Made by a program: the position numbers and the translations under genes | The notes under the pieces: generated by a model | Told to the model about the DNA's origin: nothing | The model's database searches: none | The model's input: only the letters and a program-made list of their open reading frames with translations | Shown: positions 46,131 through 59,301 of the stretch, piece by piece | How the letters are laid out: each line of letters opens with the position of its first letter | Position numbering within the stretch: position 1 is the stretch's first letter | NCBI GenBank assembly: GCA_022036555.1 | Contig: CM039128.1 | Coordinates: 19,555,640 to 19,619,639, forward strand | Reading direction: 5' to 3' | Length of the DNA stretch: 64,000 nucleotides | DNA from: Microstegium vimineum | Lineage: Eukaryota; Streptophyta; Magnoliopsida; Poales; Poaceae

Positions 46131-48679
46131 AACCGATGGGAATAACAATCGTTTCTCATAACCCCCCCCCCCCGGAATTTACGATTATAGGGTTTTGCAT
46201 TGCAACAAGGGAAATTTCCCTGCATTCTAACAAAAGCTTGCGATAAAAGAGCATCTCCAAAAACAAAAGAACCCAAACGGAAGTTTACGAACTACCCATC
46301 TCACTTTTGGGTTTCCTACGCTTCCCCATTTTACATCCTTCCCTTGGGAGTTTTTCTTCCCTTTTGTTGCTACCTTGTTTGTCAACTGATCTCTCTGGCA
46401 TTGGAGGAATTGCCCTTCACCACAACAAAACCTTGATGGGGATTGAAGGTATCTTCGGGGGGTATTTTCTGGGGAGCCCTTTACATCCAGTAACCACCTT
46501 GCTGCGGGAAAGGGGAAATTCTTTTGTTCATTTCCCCAAATTAATGTCCTTTTAAACCCTCGTAACCCTGGAAAAGTTTGCGATTTTTCCCAAACTTTCC
46601 CCTAAAATCCTCTTTTTCCATCTCCCTCGTTCTTGTCCAAAATTCAAAATTTCACCAGATTAAATTTGTATTAATACCCTTTACTCAACCGAGTCATAGA
46701 ATCCCCTTTTAAAAAGACGCTGCTTATCAGCATCACCTTTCTTCTTTGGGGCCTAGCGAGCTATCTCAAACTTTCATGTACTACCTGCTAAAACTGCCAA
46801 CAAGTTCCTAATTCTTTTTTTTTTCCCCTCTATATTCCCCTGGAAATTGAAAAAAAACCCCTTGAATCGAAAAATCTTCCCAAGTGAAGCGGGGCATTAC
46901 AACTCTTAATTTTCCCAAACCATCACCAACTAGTTTACTAAACTTCTTTGGTAAGGAAAAATATTGTGCTTCGCACCCTCAACATTTCGGCCTCCATTTC
47001 CCCCAGAGATTAATTCCTTACAAAACCTCCCTGGGGATAGGGACCCACTTATAGGTATCTCAGAAATCTCATGTCACATGCGGGGTGGGGCCTCTACTTC
47101 AGCACTGGTCGGGCATCGGGGTGGTAAGGTGGAGGGGGGTAGTGTTGTTTGTTTTCACTGTTTGATCCGGTTAGCCCTGGTGCGAGCCTTTCTGTCCTTT
47201 GACATAAAAAAATAAAACCTAACACGGACATCTCAACTTTCGGATTCACCACCAGATTTTAACAGTCAAAACTAAAAGTTCCCGAACTCAAAAAGCAAAG
47301 CTTACATGGTTGAAAAGATAAAGAATTTAAATACAACTTTCGTAATTCTGACTTTTTCTGATTCTAAAATTTAATTTAACTCATATTGCTTAAAACAGAC
47401 TATCCAATTCCAAACTCCAGAAACATCAACTTGCAGAAGGTTTCTCGTTACCTCCGAACAGAGACAAATGCTTTTTGTGCCAGGGAAAGATAGGCCCTAC
47501 TGTTGCAGTTAAGTTTCGTGATTTTAGGAATTCAAAATTTATTAGGAAACTTTAACAAGAAAAGAGGTCTGAAAAGACAATTAACAAAAACGCAACTTTA
47601 TATTTTTAAGTTTTAAGCACCCAAACCCTTTAACAAGAGTGTTTTGGACACCCCAAAAACCCCAAAAACAATCTGTACAAATAAAAAAATTTCACACATT
47701 ACAAAACACAAGCAACTAACCACTTAAAAACACTACACACACACTCACGATCTACCCAATAACTATAAAGATTCCGTCCTAAACTCTTCTTGATCGTCTT
47801 GAATTCAAACAACCCAAACTCTTCCCGAAGCCATCTTGTTTTTTGAAAATTTGCGCTTGGGCCCCTTCCATTTCCATTGCTTCTTTTAGAATCCCAATAC
47901 ATGCTCATTTTCTTTTAAACGAAGTTGTACCATTGGGAACGGGGCCACACCTCACCGTTAGGTTCGGGCGATTACCAACCTTGCCCCTTCAAACGGGGAT
48001 AAACCCCGGTTTGCGATCCTTTCTCTGAATTTTTTTGTAATGCCATAAATGTAAAAAATGCGGCACCTTTCATACTTGCCTCAGGGAGAGAGCAACACAG
48101 CTATGGAAGTTAATCCACACTTCACGGCTTGCACCCCACATTCCACAGATATGGGGATTTTCGCCCCGGGGTGGGTTGGCGAGTGTTGTATTCCTTGCAG
48201 TGTACATGTTGAAAACTTCGCCCTGGTACAGTCTCCCACCGTCCCCCAAACGGGGATTAGCAAACTGTTGTTCGCATCCTCCTCATATACTTAGTGCGGA
48301 TCCCCCCCTGCCTTCTGGTAGATCGTCTCCGCAACATCAGATAAGAATTAACGTCAACACTTGGGCATGGGCTTTCTTCCCCGTGGTACTCTTCGCTACT
48401 GGAGATTTCCTGATCTCCTCCTCGGTTCTTCCTGAGTTCCACCACTGGGGGTTTGAGGTTCAAGGGCACTTTCCCTCCGTGTTGATGCAGGCGCCGACGA
48501 AGGTTTAGACATCTTGAACATGATAGAGATTGTTTTAAACACCTTTTTCACAATAGAATAAGCAATGTACAAAAAAAATTAAGAAAATAATATAAAAAGG
48601 ATGATGCATGAAAAGAAAGGGTAAGAAGACCATCTAACTAGGTTTGGGCGTCCACAGTCAACATTTTGTTTTGAACCTT
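46131..48679 (-). pseudogene. Tekay-type gag-protease region
   Basis: A protease-like piece lies near 46080-46140 on the minus strand. Gag is expected upstream to the 5' LTR at 48680, but only weak matches remain. A canonical PBS after the LTR end could not be read. Confidence 0.4.
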
Positions 48680-51299
48680 TGTCACACTCAATTTTAAGGA
48701 TAAAATGAATATGAATAACTCATGTGTCCCAAAATCAATCACACACATTAAACCACAAATCTTTAAATAGACCATCACTGATGGGTTTTACATAATGAAT
48801 AATATTCTTAAACAAACAGCGGAAATAAAGATAACTCTTGCGACGAAACCCCCACTTCACAGGAACCCGATTGGTTGACCACTACCAGTACCCTCACTAG
48901 CCTTTATAGCCATCTGAAGGGGTGAAAAGCATTTTCACTTAAAGGACTCAGCAAGAGTACTTAGGTTATTAACTCAAGGCTGACCTGCTGACTGGGGGTT
49001 GCTTTTAACTTGGTCAAGTTTTTACCAACTCTTACTTTATTATGCTTAACCCAATTGATAACCACAGATAAGATTAATAAAAAAAACATAATAATTAAAC
49101 AACATGATCATCTAAAACCGTGAGTTCCAGGCACCCGTAACCTGTGACACGCTATCATGATAGATTTACACTCGCAAGTTATACACTTTTCCCACAAGCC
49201 ATTTACCCATAGCCCGGGTTTTAAAATCCCATAACACTTCCCCAAGTGGTGGGCAGGAAAACTTTAAGTCTTTTAAAAGTCTTCCCACATGGGCCAAGCC
49301 CACAACCCAAGGCAGGGGAGGGAAAGCCCACTACTCGGGTGTACCTTTGAAGTGTTAAACCCCCCAAGACATGCCCACAACCCTCGGCATGGCCTTTCAC
49401 GCGCCAAATGCTGTACGAAATCCTTTCTTTCAAACCAAACCACTTATCCTTGTTTTCATTAAATCCCAGCCCTTTGCCCTCAGGGGGCCTCATGTTGCAT
49501 AAAAACCAATTTTATCCATTGTTGCATATATCATTAATCAAGTATTCATCTCAATCCAATTTAAATTTTAAAGCATAGCATAGCTACCCCCTATGCATAA
49601 AAAACCCAGGTGACGGTACAAGAGTAAAAAGTTTGGTTGTTTTTTAAATCAATTAGCACAGCATCATGCAGTAATGAAATTTGGTTAAAAGGCATGGGTG
49701 TCCCATGTTTAAACCTTGCCTTATCGCAAACCCTAGGGTCCCGATCTGCTACAAAAAACCTTGCTCTTTTGAAAATCCACCCCGCGGGGGGGACGGCCCA
49801 AAACACCAACCCAAATCTCCACAATCATACACAACAAGGGAGATTTGTTTAAAACATACCCATAAACAATTTTAAAAAGCTTGAAAAGATTAAACGTATC
49901 GTAACTTTATACGTCACAAAGAAACCCAGAAACACGCTAAAAACAACTAAAACGAAGAAGTTTTTAGATTTAAAAAAAGATTTTGAAAAGGGCAAGATTA
50001 AAGCATTAAAGAATTAATTTTTTCTTTGTTTTCAAAAGTAATTAAAAATAGATAAATCTATACTATGGATAGAGCATAAAAATTATGGATCTAACGCAAC
50101 TTAACGGATCGTTTTTGGGTTTTAAAAAAGCAAAAATAGCATTTTGAAAATCATGCAAAACGTAATTAGGGTTTTTATTTAAAATCGAATTTAAAACCCG
50201 GGATCTAAAAAAGAATACGTTTCCGAGGGAAAGCTTTGGGAAAAGGTTTTGGACACGGTTTGACCGAAAAGGCAAGCCTCTTTTAAAAAAAACAACGAAG
50301 AGGTATCGGGTTCTCTGGTTCTTGATCTTGAGGATGATCAGTTTAATCCGGAGGTGAGCGTTCCCCACCGATCTAGCGCCCCGGGGCGGCGGACAGGGCC
50401 CAAAAGCCCGTGTTTCCCGGGCGCAAGGGAAAAAAGGAGTTCGATGCTCGTTTTCAAAATCCACAAAACCGGAATAGAGAAGCAGGGCGAACTGCCAAAC
50501 CGGTGAGGCTCGGGACAAGGGGAAGACCGACGGGGGGGTGTACCCGGTGGCAAGCCCCTGTGAAAACGTAGCCGCGTCGAATAAGCACGAACAGAGGAAA
50601 AGAGAAGGGGAAGGGTTCCGCGACACCCACTGCGATGCGAGGTCGGGGACTTAGGGTGGCCGGAGTCGTTGGAAACGCGGCGGCGCGGGCCCGCGCCCCT
50701 TTTCCCTCATTTCTTTTAGCTCCGGGGATGCGGGGGCTCGAAAAATGGGGAAAGGCGCACGGTGGCGCGCAATTATGGGAGGAAAGGGGTTACCCCGATT
50801 TGGGGGTTACCCTAACGCGAAACGGACGCGCGCAGCGCGACGCGTGGCAGCAAAAAGTCCTACCCCGGGCCCCGCCAGGAGAGAGGGACCGGACAGGCGC
50901 CGCGCTGCAGTAAGAGGAGGCGGGGTCGCCGGGCCCGGTTAGCGGGGCCCCGAGAGAAGCCCCACCCCACCTCAGAAAAAAATGGAGGGAAAGAGCGGGC
51001 CGGGCTGGTGTTGGCCCAAAAGAGAGTTTAGAAGACTTCGTTTTTTTTTTATTTTGTTCCCTTGCAAACTTGTTTCCAAAGTTTTTTTAAAAAGGGGTTT
51101 TTGAAAATCCTTTCTTTGATTTTTATAAACCAACAAACCCAAAGAAACAGAGGCATGAATTCCACAAAAAATGAAAAAACCCTAGAATTAATTTTTTTAA
51201 ATTTTATTTAATTAATCTATGCTTCACAAAATGCTTAATTTAAATCAAAAAAAACAAATTCAAACCTAATTTACAAATTCAAATTTTTGGGGTGTTACA
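48680..51299 (-). repeat. 5' LTR of the Tekay-type element
   Basis: Partner of 40699-43320. It has the same ends and the same GC-rich block near 50330-51010. Confidence 0.82.
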
Positions 51300-53900
51300 A
51301 CTTTTTAAACTTTTTCACTTGTGAATTTGGGAATAGGCCCAAAAACATTGGGAAGGGGTTTCTCACCATAAAATTTTGGAAGATCTATCTGTATGCAATT
51401 GCATTGACTTTTCAACAACACAAATGGACCACCCCTCTGGCATCAACTTTTGGGTTTGCGCTTATCGGGGAAGCTTCCCTTTTGCTATGAATTTCCCCAC
51501 CAATCCCCTAGTTCAAATAACACTTCTTTCGAGTTTGTTCATACTTGTAGCCTTGCATGACGCCTTCAGTTCAATTTAATTCCTTGGGCCCTTTTCATTA
51601 TCCTTTACAGATGCAAACACCTTGAAGACTTCCAGTTAGTTTTCTTTCCGCAAAGGAAAGGGCAACAATCTATCAGTCAATATTTAAAATTCATATACAA
51701 TTTTTAAAAGGACACAATTAGTGGGTTTGAATTGTACTGCCCTATTGTAAGCGAACTACATGAGGGGAAGCAATCTTCCCACCTTCAAGTTCTTTTCACC
51801 ATGGTTTTCAGCAACATTTTTAACTACATCACCCTTCAGTTTGTCCATCATTTGGGTGCAAGTGGTCGGAACAAGAGCTTGGGCCCCAAACCTTGGGCCC
51901 ATAATGTTTTTTCCCAAAAAAGCTCACAAACTTGACTCACGATCAACACAATGTCCGGGCATTTTATTAGTCTCACAATTTTATCTAAAAAAAATTGACA
52001 ACTTTTAACGCCCTTGTTACAAGAATAAAATGAGCCATCTTTGGAAATCATCAACCACAACAAAAAAAGAATCTCTTCCTCTCTGATTCTAGCAATCCCA
52101 AAATAAAATCCATGGGTTATTCCTTTCCCAAGAAAGTTTAGACAGGTAAGAGTATAAACCATTGGGTTTTGTTTTACTTAGCTTTTGACAGGGGACGCAA
52201 CCTCCACAAACGATGACGTCCCCTCATCTTTTTTTTCCAAAAGAATGATCACCGAGCAATTCATAAGTTTTCTTTTTCCAAAATGTCCTGTTTTTGGGCC
52301 CCCCTTTCCCTGTGACTCCTGCAACAAAACAATCTAACCGAAGAATTTGGAACACAAACCCTTTTTAGCTCTAAATAAAAATTCCCCTCCATGTATTTTG
52401 ATATTTTCCCAACCTTTCCCTCTTGACATGATTATAAAGTTTTGAAAATACAAGAACATTAATTTTCCCTATCTTTCAAGCTTTAAGACCCAAAACTTTT
52501 TCCCCAATTTGTTTCACAGAAAATCTTTGAGACAAAGATACAGCAACCACATTGTCCTTACCTTTCTTTTATTTCACAATGAAAAGGGAAAAAATTTTCA
52601 TGAACTCAACCCTTTTTCATACGACGGTTTTTACTTAGCTTGACCTTTCAAGTACTCAAAGCTTCATGGATCAGAATGAATAACAACCTTTTAGGCCATA
52701 AGTAGTGCTACCATGTTCAAGCACACACACCAAGCATACAATCTTTGTCAAAAACAGAATAATCAAGTTGGAAACCCCCCAAATTTTTCACAAAAAATAT
52801 GCTACTGTTTTCCTGCCCATTAAAACTCCCCTACCCCCCAATTCCACTAGAATCGCATTCACTCAAAGTTTATGAAACCCAGAAGGAACATGTAACGGTG
52901 CTTTAGTCAAACTTTTCTTTAATTCTTGAAAAAGAAATTTCTTGTGAGTTTCCCAATTTAAAATCAACACCTTTCTTTGTAAATTTCATTCAAAGGACAG
53001 CGATTCCCAAAATCCTCCAAATCTCCTATAAAATCCACAAAGATCATAAAAAATTCTTACTTGACTTACATTCGTGGGATTTGGGTCAACCCTTTATGGC
53101 TTTCACCTGGTCCATCCACTTCTATTCCTTTTCCGAACCAACAAAGCCAAAAATACAACATGGTCTGTGCAAAAACGCACTTCTCAAGTTTACAAATAAC
53201 TTCTCTTTTCTAAGCTCCCCCAAAGACTTGCTAAATGTGATTCACCTGCCTTAAAAAGATTTGCTAAAAAATAGAATAACATCAAAGAAAACAACCACAA
53301 ATTTTCCCAATGAAAGCTTTTCAACATGGTTCATTAATCTCAAAAAGTACTAGGGCTTTAACCCCAAACCAAAAAGGGCCCAAACTAACCATTCAACAAC
53401 CCAAATTTAGCTTTAAAGCATTTTCCATTCATCGCCAACTTTCCCATTCTTTTTTTCATGGAACCACTTCTAAATCAATTTTAGTAAATATGGTGAACCC
53501 TAAATTTTCATCAAGCATATAAATCTAACCGAATCATGCGATGGGTATAGTGATATTATTTATAGCTCTACAATCAACACACACCCCCAAAACCTTCTTT
53601 TTTGGAAATAAGATCACGGGAACACACAGGACTTAAACTTTACAACAAAACCTTTTTTTAAAGAAGTCTTGTATTTTCCTTGGATCTTTTTTGGTTTCTT
53701 GGGAAATTGTTTGGGTATTGTCGTGGGGATGCAATCCTAAGAGATCAATTTCCAAATCCCACAATGGAGAAGCCACCTGTCTCCTTGGAAAAACATCTTC
53801 AGATCCTGGCAAAAAAATGAACACAATACTAGGAGAGAGGGAAAAGTCGTTAGCAAATTAAAATCTTTGGCCATAATTACAAAGAGCACTTGATCTAGTT
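51300..53900 (-). pseudogene. Reina-type chromovirus RT, RNase H and integrase
   Basis: On the minus strand RT is marked by MCVDCRAINNITIP (53560-53620). The integrase is marked by a MDFILGLLESER-like piece and a FPKMAHFILV piece (52020-52110), WEKTLWAQGLGPKLLF (about 51850-51910, where relatives have FWKTLWxKLGTKLLFS), and a C-terminal FELGDWW and LMPEGW-type segment (51430-51540). The rest of the C-terminus was separated by the Tekay insertion at 51299/51300. Confidence 0.72.
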
Positions 53901-56619
53901 GTTCCTCACTTCTCCCCATTTAAATTTTTTGGCTAACATAACTAATGTTCTCCCTCCCTTCTGTTTATCTCTCAAATTTTCTTGTGGCTCCACTCACCAA
54001 ATTTTATGGCACCAAATTTTAAAATTTGCTCCCTCCCTATTTACTCACTAAAATTTCAATTCTTTTGTAATCTCACCATGATTGTTGAGTTCAAAGTTTG
54101 ATACAAACTTCTTCCCCTTTTTAAACGGGGGAGTGACTGTTTTCCTCCCCAAAGTGGGTATAACGATCATATTGCCCACGTTTCCAACACAAGTGACCAA
54201 CATGGCTGCCACATCACACTCCACCGTGTCACAATTCTGCAATCTTGATTTCAACCTTTACTCTATATCCAATCTTAATACCCTGAGTCATTCAACCAGA
54301 CATGATATTTGGGTGAGGGTGTCGCTGGAGCTTCAGCCCATTTTTCAACCAATCCCACGAATATCAAGAAAAATTTTCACTCCCGCCATCAAAAATCACC
54401 TTCCTACTTTACCTGCAACTTTTGCTCTGGTTGAAAAAGAGTATGCGCTGTCCAAAAATTTAGCTTCTCCTCCTTTTATGCTAAAAACTTGTGCAATTTC
54501 AAGGGACACCTTGCTCAAAATTTACACCCAGTTTTCCCTTTTCCCAAAGGTCTTCTTCAACATCCTTCCTCAAAGTCTTTATTAGCTTTGCATATTCTCC
54601 CAAACATTCACAATGATCACCCATTATTTTTGGGCTTTCTCCCGGCACGTTTCCCCCCTCCACACTTGAAGCACTAACTCCACACCGGAATAGAACCCAC
54701 TGAGTAGTGGGATTGCCGGGGTTTTGAACTCTTACTTGGCAGCAACTTCTTCCCCCTAAAACACCTTGAGTATTAGCACGGAAGCCTCCACTTGGGAAAT
54801 CTTGCAAATGAAGTGCAGCAGAGAACTTAGAGATTGACCCTTTTCCCGCCAGAGCGCCCTCAACCATAGACCCAAAAGGGTTGTTTTCCCCCTTTGTCTG
54901 CAGGGCGTTCACTTTGGTGGCTTGATGTACTAAATCAATAAGATTTTGGTACGGCTGAAAAATCAAAATATACGCGAAAATTTGAGGGAACCCCAGCCAG
55001 GAAACTGAAATAAAATTTTTCTCTTCATCTTCTTAACACATTGGCTCTAATCTAGCCTCTCCATCTCTTTATAATATTCCTCAACAAGAAACTTTTTGCC
55101 TTAGAGGTTCTCAATTATCAAAAAGTCACCCGAATGCTTGGTACAAAACGAATCCTTTTTTCTCTCCTTCCCTTTCTTCCCAAATTGCAATGGATGCAAA
55201 CACTTCTCACGATCCCGAATAGTTGCTCCCACCAGATCTAGCATATCCCCTTTAAACTCCAGATCCAATTTCCAACTTCTCGCTCTGAAAAATTTATGCA
55301 AACGAAAAATCTTATCCCCTTCAACTCCCAAATGAAATAAGCTTCTATCAGACCTCCATCAAATTTGGCAAAGTTGAATTTTCAGTTTGCAAACCTCTCC
55401 CATGGTGCCTCTTCTAGACTCGCGACCAAACTAGTTGGAATGATTATCACATCATCAATTTCAGGTTCATTATCACATTTCTTCGACCCCGCCCTCTCCT
55501 CTACTTAGTCAGCACCCCTTTTCCTCCGTCCTCTTCTTCCATCACTATCTTCTCCATTTTCCCACCAGTTCTGCACCACTTGAGGTGGACAACGCCTCTG
55601 TTTTCATTAGAAGGGCTGAGGATCTGGGGCCCAAAATACTTCCCCTTGCTTATTTCCCCAAGCGTTTGCTTCAGTTCGTTAATTTGGGGGCCATATAACA
55701 CAACCCCTCGTAACTCCACCCCCTCCCATCTTCCTGAAAAAGCTAAACACAAAAATAGGTATTGGGGAATATAAAAAATTTTGTTTCTCACAACTCACTC
55801 TTCTTACCAACCAAACTCTTATGATTTCCCTTGCTGTGGATTACAGAGAAACAAAAGTGTGGTATAACTAAATGAGGGTTAACGAATACAAGAACAAGTC
55901 CGATTACATGGCTTTATTGGAGCTTGGTGGATTAATAAACAAGGAATGCAATTTGAATTCTATTTTGGTTGAAAGGTTAAATAACAATCCAACTAAATTC
56001 CCTGCCTGGGGCTACCACAAAAATAGGAAGGAAAATATAAAATGATCACACACGCGCAAAGAAAAATTCAGAATTGTGCAAACAAGGAAATAAATTAGAT
56101 GCAAGTTTGCAATAAAAAACCCTAACCAAAATTTTGCACCAACAGGATACCAAACGGTTGCACAACTCAATATAAAAAATTTTGGAGCACTTTTTGCATT
56201 AAACCAACTGATCTTTCAACTTTCTCAACACTTTTTTTCAACTATTTTTTTTTTTGCCTTTTTTTTTCTTCTATATTTTTTGAACAAAACACAAGGATCG
56301 ATATAAACTTGCACATTTTAAGAATCAAAAACAAAACACAACTATAGCTATAACTTGATAAAAATTCAAAATACCCCAAAAAGGATGAATAGGCTATAGA
56401 TATAATTTCTTTTTGGGATTTTTCAGATAGATAAAAGAGCTCAAAGAACACGCAAAGGTAAAGATCAGCAACTAAAACAAAGACTCTAATGGACTGAAAT
56501 TTAAACAAAACAAACAAAATAACAGATTAAAAACCAAAGGGCTAAAAAAATTTTTTTAAGGCTTTTTGGTGGATAGGTTAAAGCCCAATAATGTATGTAG
56601 CTAAGGGTAAAGATCCTAC
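53901..56619 (-). pseudogene. Reina-type chromovirus gag and protease
   Basis: A protease piece VECDVAAM with KKGKKFV lies at 54048-54254 on the minus strand. A gag piece FQPYQNLIDLVHQATKV with a knuckle-like LFRCGVS lies at 54499-54966. Upstream gag to the PBS at about 56630 is weakly readable. The order fits the minus-strand LTR at 56620-57760. Confidence 0.65.
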
Positions 56620-57760
56620 CATGGAAGAAATTTTGATACCAGATAAATCCCGATACATTTTCCCGTCTCACGACGTAGGATGAAATCCAGATAACTAGTT
56701 TCAGAGACCAAGATTAACTTCTGCACCAGCGATAACTAGTGCAACCGGACAAATAAAACTGAAGCCAACCCCCCTCTTTACCGCAACCTGAACGAGGGTT
56801 TGCCCAACACCTCCAAGAACCAACCAACAAAACCTACAACCAATCAAGGGAAAACCCTTTAAGGGAGAGGAGCACCAATTGGGAGCGGATGAAAAACCCC
56901 CGCTTCTGTAAATCCACAAGGAAATCACAAAAGCAAAGGGTAAGATCACCTCAAGGTTTGTTAGCACACAGCTGAACAAAAGGGTTCTGTATTTCGATAT
57001 CAAAATCTAAGATTACAAGACTCTAGGGTATTTATTAAATAAGCCCAAAAACCCTCGAGATAATGTAAACACGAATGGGAAAAAAAACTAAAATATGAAA
57101 AACCTCCACGAAATGGTCCCCCTTAAGTGGATTCATGAGGCTGTTGGGTTTTTGCATTGTCTTCATTAAATTAGCAATACTCCATCTGGGGAAAAATCCC
57201 AAATGAACACTATTAAATGCGTTGGAAAGTTAACTTCACCCTATTTCCAATTAAGTATACCATGCCAGCATGAGTCCCTTTTATAATGGCACAGTTTTTT
57301 TATGGAAAGTTGTACCAACATTTTGCATGTGAAACCTCACCTTTGAGCAGTCTTTACTAATGTTCGTATCTCAAAATTGGCACTCCATAATTGATGAGAT
57401 TTGTTTGGGATTGGAAAGTAACTTGAAAAGATTTCCAAAATGTCCTCATTGTCCCCAAAAACTTCTCGATAAGAGAATATGACATTCTTGCAACTGGTCC
57501 ATTTTGGACTGGACTGGGGCCATCTTCTTCAAATGACTGTTTTTGGTCTGTAGCTTTCTCATGTAAAAAGTAACATCCTCCTCTTGATGTGATACCTAAG
57601 TACAACAAAAGTAGAACACTTTGTAGTATACTAATTATCATTAATATGAACATTAATTTCACAAAGTCGTGGACCTCTTGTTGTAGGGTTTTTTTGCTCG
57701 GCTATGTGTGATCGTCCATTAAAGTCGTGCGTGTGGTCGGTGTGCTTGATGGAGTTCATA
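56620..57760 (-). repeat. Reina-type direct repeat, copy 2 (pol tail, LTR, PBS)
   Basis: Partner of 39590-40698. The minus strand reads EEDGPSPVQNGPVARMSYSL (57357-57662 frame) in the pol-tail/3' region and ends with TGGTATCAAAATTTC at about 56621-56640, a PBS-like site leading into gag. The copy therefore behaves as the 5' LTR for the body at 51300-56619. Confidence 0.65.
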
Positions 57761-57769
57761 TCACAGACA

Positions 57770-58892
57770 TTTTTCCCTTTTTAATTTCCTCGATCCTCTC
57801 CTTTTTTTAAAAAGTACTCATCCTTGTGAGACTATAAAGCAAACACGACGGACCCTTTTATTTCACAGAGAGAAAACAGGAATAGGAAATGTTGACCAAA
57901 AAGCGTCAAGTCTGAACCCTTGGCTATTACCCAAAGCTCGATGTCGAGGCATGCCAGTCATTTGACCAATCAATCGACAAGGATGATAACTAAAACAAAC
58001 TGAACGAGACGACAGCGATGCGCCCGGGACGTCAAGGCTCAATTGATCAAGGGTAAACTAAGTAAGCTAGACGAGGCAAACAACGATGCCCCGGATTGCC
58101 AAACCTAATACTCCCACGGGGAACTAGCAAGGGATTTGACGGAAAATCAAGGTATGCAGCCCTCGAAAGCTTGAAGAACTCTTTGAAAGCTATAACTAAT
58201 GCATAAAAAGGTAAAATGCGAAAAAAAGTAAAAATAAAGTAAATTGGTTTTTTTTAATTGGTTCATTTTTTTCCATAGCCCTCGCACATTTTTTAATACT
58301 CCTGCAGGGAAAGTTGTAAAAAAACACGACACTATCCCTTCCTAAAACAAGCTCCCACTTTTAAGGAAACTGACTCGCGCAGGAGCCGGATAACAATATT
58401 TATTTTCCTAAACAAACCACCTATTTTAAAGGAAAATAAACGACTCATGCAAGATGGGACTCAAACTACTAAATAATGCGGTACAAAACACCATTTCCCT
58501 TATCTCCTTCTCGATAAAACTTTCCATGGGCAATCCCTTCAATCCCACCTTCCTTCTTCCCACTTGTAATCCCCCAAAGTTGTCACGCCCATGGGCATCG
58601 GCAATACTTTCCCGATTGGCAATCGGTTGCATCTCTTCGTCGGCAATCGGCAATGACCTTTATCGCAATTACAGGCCCTTTCATGGGCAATGGGCAATAG
58701 CAGCTCATCGGCAATGGGCAAACCACCAATTAACCTTTGTCGGCAAAGATCACCCAGCCTTCATCGCAACACACTTGGCCTTCTGCAGCATTCTCCCATC
58801 GTCATATTGGCTCATACTTACCGATCCGATGGAGAATGGCATTACTATCAAGCTTCAACCCATTTAAACACTGTCGAAAAACGGTGTCAACA
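57770..58892 (-). repeat. 3' LTR of a minus-strand Tat-like element (approximate inner border)
   Basis: On the minus strand TGTTGACACCGTTTTTCG starts at 58892 directly after a G-rich tract. The LTR contains a cluster of about eight CGGCAAT/TGGCAAT motifs at 58595-58745, typical of some grass gypsy LTRs. The far end near 57770 is a guess based on where copy 2 of the Reina repeat begins. Confidence 0.55.
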
Positions 58893-58905
58893 CATGCCCC
58901 CCAGT
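58893..58905 (-). other. Polypurine tract of the minus-strand Tat-like element
   Basis: The minus strand reads ACTGGGGGGCATG immediately before the TGTTGACACC LTR start. Confidence 0.65.
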
Positions 58906-59301
58906 TTCAGAGCGTAAATTTTACGTCCGAAATTCTCTCCACGTACCGTTGTTGTACCTTTTACCCCCGGATAGGCGACTTTTTCCTCGATCCTTGCGTT
59001 AACTGCAATTTAATAATAAAATCCCTCGATTGTAGCACAAACATTGCAGACCACCCTCGATCACCGCGCGTATCTCCCCGCGGGCCTCGCCACATTCCTG
59101 CACAGTGTGAAACAAACCCCAAAATCCCCCTGAACAAGCTTTTTAAAATTTACTGGATCCACACCGTCCTTTTTACCCGCCCATTTTACTTTCACCTCCC
59201 TCCTTTCTCTTCAACCCCCGGGCTGATCTGAAGAGCACAGGCTCGAGCAACAGTACCCCTTTCCAACAATCCAAGACAACCAAGCATCTCTCTGACTCCA
59301 A

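Larger units (their letters stand above)
40699..51299 (-). mobile_element. Tekay/Del-type chromovirus, 10.6 kb, nested insertion
   Basis: Direct repeats 40699-43320 and 48680-51299 (2.62 kb each) are LTRs. On the minus strand they start TGTAACACCC and end GAGTGTGACA, the classic ends of Tekay/Del chromoviruses. The internal 5.36 kb runs gag, protease, RT, RNase H, integrase and chromodomain-like tail on the minus strand, ending in a polypurine tract next to the 40699-43320 LTR. It splits a Reina-type element. No perfect target duplication is visible (GACCT left, ACTTT right). Confidence 0.82.
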
